Below, piece by piece: positions 1 through 5,252 of a stretch of 5,998 bases of DNA. The notes under the pieces were generated by a model, which had not been told where the DNA came from, searched no databases, and saw only the letters and a program-made list of their open reading frames with translations. Position 1 is the first letter of the stretch, and each line of letters begins with the position of its first letter. This DNA is from DATBFX01 sp036558305 (GTDB lineage Bacteria; Chloroflexota; Chloroflexia; Thermomicrobiales; UBA6265), in NCBI GenBank assembly GCA_036558305.1, contig DATBFX010000303.1, forward strand, positions 1 through 5,998, in the 5' to 3' direction. Made by a program: the position numbers and the translations under genes.

Positions 1-78
1 CTGACCAAAAAGGTCCACGACTTCGAGGAACCGCCGACCGGTCAATTCATCTGGAAGAAGACCTGGATCGAGCAGTGA
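1..78 (+). CDS. C-terminus of an ABC transporter family 5 substrate-binding protein (partial, 5' end outside window)
   Basis: Frame 1 is open from the left edge and ends at TGA 76-78, giving 25 residues that finish in KTWIEQ. The segment matches the end of the complete binding protein downstream: over the last 22 residues 17 are identical (KVHDF, PPTGQ and TWIEQ are shared), and the DNA of that stretch, stop included, agrees at 58 of 69 positions. On that basis it is the tail of a paralogous extracellular solute-binding protein of the SBP_bac_5 (DppA/OppA-like) family. It is 49 bp upstream of the next start, in the same orientation, with no terminator-like hairpin between, so the two are probably co-transcribed. 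Nothing can be said about its N-terminus or ligand from this window. Confidence 0.85.
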   Translation: MTKKVHDFEEPPTGQFIWKKTWIEQ

Positions 79-117
79 GACCGCGCATCCGACGATCCCC
101 GGCGAAAGCTTGACGAC

Positions 118-123
118 GGAGGG
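118..123 (+). promoter_or_regulatory. Shine-Dalgarno site that sets the SBP start
   Basis: GGAGGG lies four bases before ATG 128-130. An in-frame TTG at 110 would lengthen the protein by six residues but has no such purine tract at the right distance, and choosing it would place the GGAGGG inside the coding region. ATG 128 is therefore preferred. Confidence 0.7.
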
Positions 124-127
124 ACCA

Positions 128-1816
128 ATGACGGACCGAGCGAAGCCCGATCTCGCGCATCGCGACCAGCTTGCGGGCCTGGTGCGCCGGATTCCCGACG
201 GAACGATCAGTCGCCGCGAGTTCACCCGCCGCGCGGGGATGCTCGGACTCTCGTCGTCGCTGGCGGCGGCGATCTTCGCGACGTACCGGGCGCGACCTGT
301 TGGCGCGTCCTCCGCGGCGCGCCAGAGTGCGCCTGTCGCCAGATCGCAGGCTGCTGGTGCGACTCCGACACCCGGTGGGACGATGCGGTTCGCCCGCGCC
401 GAGGACTCGACGAATTTCGACCCGATCATCCTGCCCCTCAACGTCGACATCTGGATCGTCACCAGCGTCTACGAGCAACTCGTGCGCGTCGCCGCAAACG
501 GCGTCGACCTCGAACCCGCCCTGGCGGCGTCGTGGGACATCTCGCCGGACGGTCTCACCTACACCTTCCACTTGAGGCCCGGCGTCAAGTTCTCGGACGG
601 CAGCGATCTCAAAGCGAGCGACGTCCTCTACTCCCTCAATCGGGCGCGGAACGAACCCAGCCAGGTCTGGACGTTTACGCTCGTCGCGGTCAAGGACGTC
701 GCGGCGCCGGACGACGCCACCGTCGTGATCACGCTCAACCAACCGTGGGCACCGTTCCTCGCCGACATCGCCATGTTCAACAGTTCCGTCATACCCGAGA
801 CCTGGGCGAAGGGCAACGAGGCGCGTCTTGCGACCGAGATGCTCGGCACCGGCCCGTTCATGCTGGCGGAGTGGAAAAAGGAAGAGTATCTCCGCCTGAC
901 GAAGAATCCGTACTATTGGGAGGAGGGGCTGCCGCTCCTGGACGAGATCACGGTTGCCAAGGTCCCGGACGACAACAACCGCATCCTCCAACTGCAGGGC
1001 GGCGAGATCGACGCGATGTACGACGTGCCGTTCTCCCGTGCCGCGGAACTCGACGCCGATCCGAACCTTCAGGTCCTGAAGTTCCCGTCGAGCTTCACCC
1101 AATACGTCGTGCTCAACCACAAGGTCGAACCGCTCGACGACGTCAACGTCCGCCTTGCCCTCAACTACGCCACCGACAAAGACGCGATCGTCCAGGTCGT
1201 CCTCTTTGGCAACGGAGAACCGGCCACGACGTTCATGCCGAAAGACATGCTCTTCTGGAACGATCAGCTCCCGGGTTTTCCCTTCGACCTCGCGAAGGCG
1301 AAGGACTACCTGGCGAAGTCGAAGGCGCCCAACGGGTTTACCCTCGAAGTGATCCTCCTTGGGGGCGTGGTCGAATTCGAGCAGTTGGGCGCCACCCTGA
1401 AGGACATGTGGGGCCAGATCGGCGTGACCGTCAACCTGTCGCCGCTGGACCAAAGCGTCTACTACTCGACCTGGACGGACGAGACGTACCAGGCCGACAT
1501 CATCTACTGGACCAACGACATCGTCGATCCGGACGAGGTTGCCACCACCGCGGTCGTTCCCGAGGGCCAAAACGCCTTCCACACCAGTTGGCACAACCAG
1601 GAGGCCATCGACCTCACCGTCAGCGGGCGAGCGGAACTGGACCCGGAGAAGCGCAAGCAGATCTACGACCGCATCCAGGAGATCTACAACCAGGATGCCC
1701 CGGTCGTGCTCGTCTACTACAAACCGCTGCTCAACGCGGTTTCGAACAAGGTCCACGACTTCGTGCAACCGCCGACGGGCCAGTGGAACTGGAAACGCAC
1801 CTGGATCGAGCAGTGA
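128..1816 (+). CDS. ABC transporter substrate-binding protein, family 5 (peptide/nickel/oligosaccharide type), Tat-exported
   Basis: This 562-residue protein should bind a solute outside the membrane and pass it to the permeases encoded just downstream. The start is ATG 128, chosen for its GGAGGG site; TTG 110 is the longer alternative. A twin-arginine signal is visible: SRREFTRRAG at residues 28-37, followed by a hydrophobic run to about residue 50, then an Ala/Ser/Gln-rich linker to about 85. The mature domain opens with GGTMRFARAED and carries the family 5 core at about residues 130-175 (AASWDISPDGLTYTFHLRPG, then VKFSDGSDLKASDVLYSLNR). The length is usual for the family. Export by Tat suggests folding in the cytoplasm before secretion; many Gram-positive-type members use a lipobox instead, and none is seen here. 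The ligand cannot be read from sequence: dipeptides, oligopeptides, nickel chelates and some sugars are all family substrates. Its C-terminus closely matches that of the gene ending at 78, indicating tandem duplication. Confidence 0.95.
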   Translation: MTDRAKPDLAHRDQLAGLVRRIPDGTISRREFTRRAGMLGLSSSLAAAIFATYRARPVGASSAARQSAPVARSQAAGATPTPGGTMRFARAEDSTNFDPIILPLNVDIWIVTSVYEQLVRVAANGVDLEPALAASWDISPDGLTYTFHLRPGVKFSDGSDLKASDVLYSLNRARNEPSQVWTFTLVAVKDVAAPDDATVVITLNQPWAPFLADIAMFNSSVIPETWAKGNEARLATEMLGTGPFMLAEWKKEEYLRLTKNPYYWEEGLPLLDEITVAKVPDDNNRILQLQGGEIDAMYDVPFSRAAELDADPNLQVLKFPSSFTQYVVLNHKVEPLDDVNVRLALNYATDKDAIVQVVLFGNGEPATTFMPKDMLFWNDQLPGFPFDLAKAKDYLAKSKAPNGFTLEVILLGGVVEFEQLGATLKDMWGQIGVTVNLSPLDQSVYYSTWTDETYQADIIYWTNDIVDPDEVATTAVVPEGQNAFHTSWHNQEAIDLTVSGRAELDPEKRKQIYDRIQEIYNQDAPVVLVYYKPLLNAVSNKVHDFVQPPTGQWNWKRTWIEQ

Positions 1817-1826
1817 CGAGCCGCAA

Positions 1827-1944
1827 GCCGGTCGCCGGTAGCCGGTAGCCGGTAGGAGAACGTGTGGAGGTTGATCGGGTGCTGCGAGTTGGGATCGAAG
1901 ATCAGAAGCCGTTAGCTACCGGCGACCGGCTACCGGCGACCGGC
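1827..1944. repeat. Long imperfect inverted repeat made of GCCGGT(A/C) heptamers, between SBP and permease genes
   Basis: The left arm is 1827-1855 and the right arm 1916-1944. Each is four tandem heptamers plus one base. The left reads GCCGGTC, GCCGGTA, GCCGGTA, GCCGGTA, G. The right arm, read on the minus strand, is GCCGGTC, GCCGGTA, GCCGGTC, GCCGGTA, G. The arms are complementary at 28 of 29 positions, the exception being the last base of the third unit. RNA from either strand could form a very stable stem around a 60-nt loop (1856-1915). There is no T-run after it, so it does not look like a standard intrinsic terminator. The left arm starts 11 bp after the SBP stop and the right arm ends 5 bp before the permease ATG. 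By analogy with REP elements such as those in malE-malF, it could protect the SBP mRNA end or lower permease expression; that role is inference. The modular heptamer build suggests a dispersed intergenic repeat. Confidence 0.85.
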
Positions 1945-1947
1945 TGA
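1879..1947 (+). CDS. Possible 22-codon leader ORF coupled to the permease gene
   Basis: GTG 1879 is preceded by GGAGG at 1866-1870 with an 8-nt gap, one of the better ribosome-binding sites in the window. The frame runs 22 codons (beginning MLRVGIEDQKPL and ending in LPATG) to TGA 1945-1947, which is two bases before the permease ATG at 1950. The last ten codons are read through the right arm of the inverted repeat, so a translating ribosome would open the hairpin and stop where it could restart on the permease gene. The permease itself has no recognisable Shine-Dalgarno sequence, which fits such coupling. The peptide resembles nothing I know, has no run of one amino acid that would suggest classical attenuation, and a 22-codon frame can arise by chance. 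Its function, if any, may lie only in being translated. Confidence 0.3.
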   Translation: MLRVGIEDQKPLATGDRLPATG

Positions 1948-1949
1948 CG

Positions 1950-2891
1950 ATGGGTCGCGGCCAGTACATCCTCCGCCGCCTCGTCCAGATGGTGCCGGTG
2001 CTGTTCGGCATCACGGTCATCGTGTTTCTGCTGATCCACCTGATTCCGGGGGACCCGGCGCAGACGATGCTCGGCATCCACGCGCGGCCGGAGGCGCTGA
2101 CCGCCTTGCGGCACCAACTCGGGCTCGACAAACCGCTCTGGGAGCAGTACTTCATCTACGTCCGCAACCTGGCGCGGCTCGACCTCGGCGATTCGCTCAA
2201 GTTCAAGGTCAGCGTCGCCTCGCTCGTCGAGAAGCGGATCGGCGTCTCGCTCTTCCTCATCGCCTACGCGACGGTGCTGACGGTCGTGATTTCCATGCCC
2301 CTTGGCGTGCTCGCCGCGCTGAAGAAGGACAGCGTCTTCGACCAGATCGTGCGGACGGTGCTGATGGTGACGATGGTGATGCCGGCGTTCTGGGTCGGCA
2401 TCCTCCTCCTCATCCTCTTCAGCGTCAAGCTCGGCATCTTTCCGGTATCCGGCTACGGGGAAGGATTCGTCGATCACCTCCACCACCTGTTCCTGCCGGC
2501 GCTGACCGTGGCCCTGAGCATCGCCCCGATTCTGGTGCGCTGCTTGCGAGGGAGCATCCTGGAGGCGCTGGGGGCCGACTACGTTCGCACCGCGCGTGCC
2601 AAGGGGCTTGAGGACCGGTCCCTCATCACCGCCCACGTCTTGCGCAACGCGCTCATCCCCCCGGTGACCCTGCTCGGTCTGTCGGTGGGTTACCTGATGG
2701 GGGGAACGGTCATCGTCGAACGCGTCTTCAGTCTCCCCGGGGCGGGTGCGCTCCTCGTCGACTCGATCGGCGCGCGGGACTATCCGGTTGTCCAATCGAT
2801 GACGCTGATCTTCGCGGCGTTGGTGATCCTGGTCAACCTCGCCACCGATCTGACCTACACCTTTCTCGATCCGCGCGTACGGTTAGGATGA
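1950..2891 (+). CDS. ABC transporter permease, DppB/OppB type
   Basis: This 313-residue inner-membrane protein forms one half of the translocation pore of a family 5 importer. It begins in the usual DppB way: a short basic N-terminus (ILRRLVQM), a first membrane segment at about residues 11-32, then LIPGDPA. Further hydrophobic segments lie at about 97-124, 134-164, 180-197, 238-258 and 283-306. The EAA loop that docks the ATPase is clear at about 205-236: EALGADYVRTARAKGL followed by HVLRNALIP. The C-terminal YTFLDPRVRLG is also typical. The start is ATG 1950: no ATG, GTG or TTG lies in frame between the upstream in-frame stop at 1872 and this codon, and a start at Met14 would cut the basic lead of the first helix. 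No Shine-Dalgarno sequence is visible because the repeat arm occupies that position, so initiation may depend on coupling. The next permease starts 4 bp after the stop. Confidence 0.95.
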   Translation: MGRGQYILRRLVQMVPVLFGITVIVFLLIHLIPGDPAQTMLGIHARPEALTALRHQLGLDKPLWEQYFIYVRNLARLDLGDSLKFKVSVASLVEKRIGVSLFLIAYATVLTVVISMPLGVLAALKKDSVFDQIVRTVLMVTMVMPAFWVGILLLILFSVKLGIFPVSGYGEGFVDHLHHLFLPALTVALSIAPILVRCLRGSILEALGADYVRTARAKGLEDRSLITAHVLRNALIPPVTLLGLSVGYLMGGTVIVERVFSLPGAGALLVDSIGARDYPVVQSMTLIFAALVILVNLATDLTYTFLDPRVRLG

Positions 2892-2895
2892 GTTG

Positions 2896-3834
2896 GTGTC
2901 CGCACTCGACGACCGCGCCGGTGTCGCTGCCAGGCCCGCGCTCTGGGATCCGCGGGAGACCGCGGCAGAGTCGCCCGACTCCGCACAGGCCCTGGCCGGA
3001 GTGGTACGTCGGCGATCGCGCCTGACCTTCCTCAAGCAGCGGAATCTCCTGGCCGGCGGCGCGATCGTGCTGGCGATTGCTTGTCTGGCGCTGCTGGCGC
3101 CGGTCATCGCCCCGCACGGACCGCAAGAGACGAACTACAACGCCCGGCTCAAAGCGCCGAGCGGTCAATACTTGATGGGGACGGACAATCTCGGCAAGGA
3201 CATCTTTTCTCGGGTGATCTACGGGGCAAGGATCGATCTGCAGGTCGGTCTCCTCTGCGTCCTCATGCCGTTCTTCATCGGCGTCGTCCTCGGCTGCCTG
3301 ACCGGCTACTACGGCGGCACACTCGATACGGTCGTGATGCGCGTCGTCGACGTCGTCCAGGCGTTCCCGTTCCTGATCCTGGTCATCGCCATCGTCGCCG
3401 TCCTCGGTCCGGGCTTGACGAACATGTACATCGCCGTCGCCCTGGTCGCCTGGGTCAGCTATGCGAGGTTGCTGCGCGGCGAGATCCTGGTCGCCAAGCA
3501 TCGGGAATACGTCGAGGCGGCGCGGGCGATGGGGATGCGCGATCCGCGCGTCATTCGGCGCCACATCGTGCCGAATGTCATCTCGTCCGCCCTCGTCTAC
3601 GCGATGGCCGACATCATCCTCTACATCGTCCTCGCCGCCAGTCTCAGTTACCTGGGGCTCGGCGCCCGACCGCCGGCGCCGGAGTGGGGGGCGATGATCA
3701 CCGAGGGCCGCACCTTCATGGCGACCGCCTGGTGGATGAGTTTCTTCCCCGGTTTGGCGATCGTCATCACCGGCATCGGGTTTTCCCTCCTTGGCGACGG
3801 TCTCGCCGACGCCCTCCGTCCCTCGCGCCGCTAA
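2896..3834 (+). CDS. ABC transporter permease, DppC/OppC type
   Basis: The partner of the preceding permease, 312 residues from GTG 2896. A hydrophilic N-terminal tail of about 45 residues leads to RRSRLTFLKQRN and the first membrane segment at about 51-72. The OppC/DppC landmarks follow: LMGTDNLGKDIFSRVIYGAR, GLLCVLMPFFIGVVLGCLTG, then the EAA loop EYVEAARAMGMRDPRVIRRH with IVPN at about 204-228, and PPAPEWGAMI near the end. The C-terminal GDGLADALRP is characteristic. A TTG at 2893 would add one residue; GTG 2896 is preferred because AGGA (2885-2888, inside the end of the upstream gene) is then 7 nt away instead of 4. The 4-bp gap means it is surely co-transcribed and probably translationally coupled with the upstream permease. 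No DppD/DppF-type ATPase follows, so the energising subunits must be encoded elsewhere or further upstream. Confidence 0.95.
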   Translation: MSALDDRAGVAARPALWDPRETAAESPDSAQALAGVVRRRSRLTFLKQRNLLAGGAIVLAIACLALLAPVIAPHGPQETNYNARLKAPSGQYLMGTDNLGKDIFSRVIYGARIDLQVGLLCVLMPFFIGVVLGCLTGYYGGTLDTVVMRVVDVVQAFPFLILVIAIVAVLGPGLTNMYIAVALVAWVSYARLLRGEILVAKHREYVEAARAMGMRDPRVIRRHIVPNVISSALVYAMADIILYIVLAASLSYLGLGARPPAPEWGAMITEGRTFMATAWWMSFFPGLAIVITGIGFSLLGDGLADALRPSRR

Positions 3835-3839
3835 CCCGC

Positions 3840-3845
3840 TACACT
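3840..3845 (+). promoter_or_regulatory. Weak -10-like hexamer before the lipoprotein gene
   Basis: TACACT at 3840-3845 keeps the conserved first two and last bases of a sigma-A type -10 box, and the CGCTAC context resembles the box at 4491. No recognisable -35 element lies 16-18 bp upstream. If used, it would give a leader of about 50 nt for the gene at 3901. The lipoprotein gene might instead be read from the permease operon, since no terminator is visible in the 66-bp gap. Confidence 0.22.
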
Positions 3846-3900
3846 GCGCCATCGGGACTGATCACCCCAGACGGTTCGGTGTTCGCGGGATGGCGGGGCC

Positions 3901-4443
3901 GTGAATCACGTCGTCGTTGACTGCCCGACGGGTCGAGTCAGTCGTCGCGGCAGATGGATCGTCCTGGCGTTCGTGGTGGTGGCGGCCCTCGCCGGGTGTG
4001 GCGGCAACGATTCGCCGCCTGCGACGCCGACCGCGACGAGTTCGCCCGATCTCACGGCGACCGCCGTCGCCGCGGCCCCGCCGACGCCGCGGCCGACGCC
4101 GCAGATCGGCCAGATCGTTTGGGCGACCGCCGTCGATCCCCGCACCAAGGCCCCGGTGGACGTCGTCGACGGTTTCGCGGTGGACGACGAGACGCTCTAT
4201 GCCACCCTCAAAGTGCGCAATCTGCCTCCGAATGCCACCTTCACCGCTGAGTGGAGCTACAACGAGACGTCGCTCGATTCGCTCACGACGACCGTGGCGA
4301 CGCCGTCGGAAGCGGATTCGGGTTGGGTCGAGTTCCACCTGACGCGATCGGCGGAACCCTGGCCAAAGGGCACCTACGCCGTCTCGGTCAGTCTCGATGG
4401 CAAGGTCGTGCAAACCGCCGAGGTGACGGTCGAGACCGGGTAG
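3901..4443 (+). CDS. Hypothetical secreted lipoprotein with Pro/Thr/Ala-rich linker
   Basis: A 180-residue protein I cannot assign to a named family. The N-terminus has a basic stretch (SRRGR, 14-18), a hydrophobic core (about 19-31) and a lipobox LAGC with Cys33, which predicts cleavage before Cys33, lipid attachment and anchoring outside the membrane. Residues 38-67 form a flexible linker rich in Pro, Thr and Ala (ending TPRPTP). The rest, about 69-180, alternates short hydrophobic and polar stretches (ATLKVRNLPPNATFTAEWSY, TYAVSVSLDGKVVQTAEVTV) and looks like a single beta-sandwich or Ig-like domain. That fold is inferred from pattern only. The start GTG 3901 has only a poor ribosome-binding site (GGGG at 3895-3898, too close; GCGGG at 3885-3889, about 11 nt away), but no better in-frame start precedes the signal peptide. 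It is 66 bp after the permease genes and could be a late operon member or independent. No catalytic motif is visible. Confidence 0.75.
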   Translation: MNHVVVDCPTGRVSRRGRWIVLAFVVVAALAGCGGNDSPPATPTATSSPDLTATAVAAAPPTPRPTPQIGQIVWATAVDPRTKAPVDVVDGFAVDDETLYATLKVRNLPPNATFTAEWSYNETSLDSLTTTVATPSEADSGWVEFHLTRSAEPWPKGTYAVSVSLDGKVVQTAEVTVETG

Positions 4444-4466
4444 CGCCGTTGTCAGACCGGAAAACC

Positions 4467-4496
4467 TTGCAGGCGGTCGGGCACGAATGCTACGCT
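4467..4496 (+). promoter_or_regulatory. Candidate sigma-A type promoter with extended -10
   Basis: TTGCAG (4467-4472) and TACGCT (4491-4496) are separated by 18 bp, and TGC directly before the second box (4488-4490) gives an extended -10 (TGn). Transcription would start near 4503, leaving a leader of about 140 nt before the gene at 4646. It lies 23 bp after the lipoprotein stop and is the best promoter-like pair I can find in the window. Support is by motif only. Confidence 0.4.
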
Positions 4497-4582
4497 CTGC
4501 ACCGGATCGGTAGAAAGAGCGCGTCGGGCGTCGGGCGGACACCGAAAAGCCTGCCGAGGCGGCCCCAGGCGGCGACACGGTG

Positions 4583-4604
4583 CGCCGGCGATGAATCGCC
4601 GGTG
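4583..4604 (+). other. Hairpin in the leader of the 149-residue gene
   Basis: CCGGCGA (4585-4591) and TCGCCGG (4596-4602) form a perfect 7-bp stem around the tetraloop TGAA; a G-U and a C-G pair extend it to 9 bp (4583-4604). No T-run follows, so it is unlikely to terminate transcription. It lies 41 bp before ATG 4646, in the gap between 4444 and 4645, which otherwise holds the candidate promoter and a short GCGTCGG direct repeat at 4521-4534. It might stabilise or regulate the leader, or be a by-product of high GC content. Confidence 0.4.
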
Positions 4605-4645
4605 AGCGTCGAGCACGACGGCGCGAGATCGACCGCGAGGTTCCC

Positions 4646-5095
4646 ATGGCGCAGCGAACGCCTTCAGTCAACGAACCCGGCGGCGCGCGCGAAGCCGAAG
4701 GGGTCGCGGCGGTGCCGCATGGTGCCGCCGACGAAGGACTCCCTAAACCCGAGCGGAGTGCGACGGCGGAGGAGGTCCACCGAGCGCCGACACCGTTCGT
4801 CTGGCAGCACGGGCGGCGTCTGCTCTTGCTCGACGACGAGCAGCGGGGCTGGGTCGTCGCGGAGTTGCGCTTCGACGTCGAACGGTGCCGCTACGTCGAG
4901 GTGCGCCGCGCCACCTACCGCTGGCCGCGCGAGGCCGTCGGCGCCGTCCTCAGCCGCGCCCTCGCCTCGGGCGACGCGGCCGCCGAAGACTCCGCCCGGA
5001 GTCTCCACCAGTGGTTGTCGCGCTATTACGGCATCGTCCTCTACGCCGATCATTCCGGTTCGGTCGGTAACGACTCCTCCGATCTCCCCGCATAG
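4646..5095 (+). CDS. Hypothetical protein, 149 residues, disordered N-terminus and small folded domain
   Basis: I do not recognise this protein. The start ATG 4646 has GCGAGG ending 5 nt upstream, a reasonable ribosome-binding site. Residues 1-48 are rich in Ala, Glu, Gly and Pro with few hydrophobics and are probably disordered. A compact region follows at about 50-133. It begins FVWQHGRRLLLLDDEQRGWV, which suggests beta-strands with a turn, continues with AELRFDVERCRYVEVRRATY, then has a probable helix (PREAVGAVLSRALASG) and a second helix ending HQWLSRYYGIVLYA. The order strand-strand-strand-helix-helix is my reading of hydrophobic pattern only. The tail (SGSVGNDSSDLPA) is polar. There is no signal peptide, membrane segment or catalytic motif, so a small cytosolic protein is likely. 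Its own promoter candidate lies at 4467-4496. No functional link to its neighbours is visible. Codon use (GC-rich third positions) matches neighbouring genes, which supports a real gene. Confidence 0.6.
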   Translation: MAQRTPSVNEPGGAREAEGVAAVPHGAADEGLPKPERSATAEEVHRAPTPFVWQHGRRLLLLDDEQRGWVVAELRFDVERCRYVEVRRATYRWPREAVGAVLSRALASGDAAAEDSARSLHQWLSRYYGIVLYADHSGSVGNDSSDLPA

Positions 5096-5252
5096 ACACC
5101 CGTTCCCAGCGAAATCTCTCGCATTCGGAGGCGGCATTGGCGTTGGCGACATCGTCGCTCCGGTCGATGCCGTAGAGGGCGCGGCGAATGAGACTGGGGA
5201 TCGATCGATTCGTCCGTCGACTCCTGGGTATGGGATCGACCGGAGTACCGAC

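Noticed and set aside
110..127. TTG 110 as the SBP start
   Set aside because: It has no ribosome-binding site at a suitable distance, while ATG 128 is preceded by GGAGGG and leaves the Tat motif intact.
47..1768. A long open frame on the minus strand opposite the SBP gene (573 codons), and similar minus-strand frames opposite the permease, 149-residue and SBBP genes
   Set aside because: In GC-rich genes the antisense frame in codon register often lacks stops. The translations are rich in Arg, Asp and Val, match no family, and the + strand genes have clear family motifs.
1827..1944. CRISPR array or intrinsic terminator
   Set aside because: The heptamers are directly adjacent without spacers, and no T-run follows either arm. 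It is an inverted repeat of short tandem units.
3890..3904. A four-codon frame (ATG at 3890, TGA at 3902) overlapping the lipoprotein GTG
   Set aside because: Such tiny frames arise often by chance, and there is no strong ribosome-binding site before it.
4591..4605. A four-codon frame starting inside the leader hairpin
   Set aside because: No ribosome-binding site precedes it and its ATG is partly within the stem; probably chance.
5200..5209. Palindrome ATCGATCGAT in the 157-bp gap before the SBBP gene
   Set aside because: A perfect 10-bp palindrome could be an operator, but it is a simple GATC-rich string with no adjacent promoter that I can support.
5096..5252. Search for a promoter or terminator between the 149-residue gene and the SBBP gene
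   Set aside because: I found no convincing -35/-10 pair and no stem followed by a T-run; only the GGAG ribosome-binding site at 5242-5245 can be supported.
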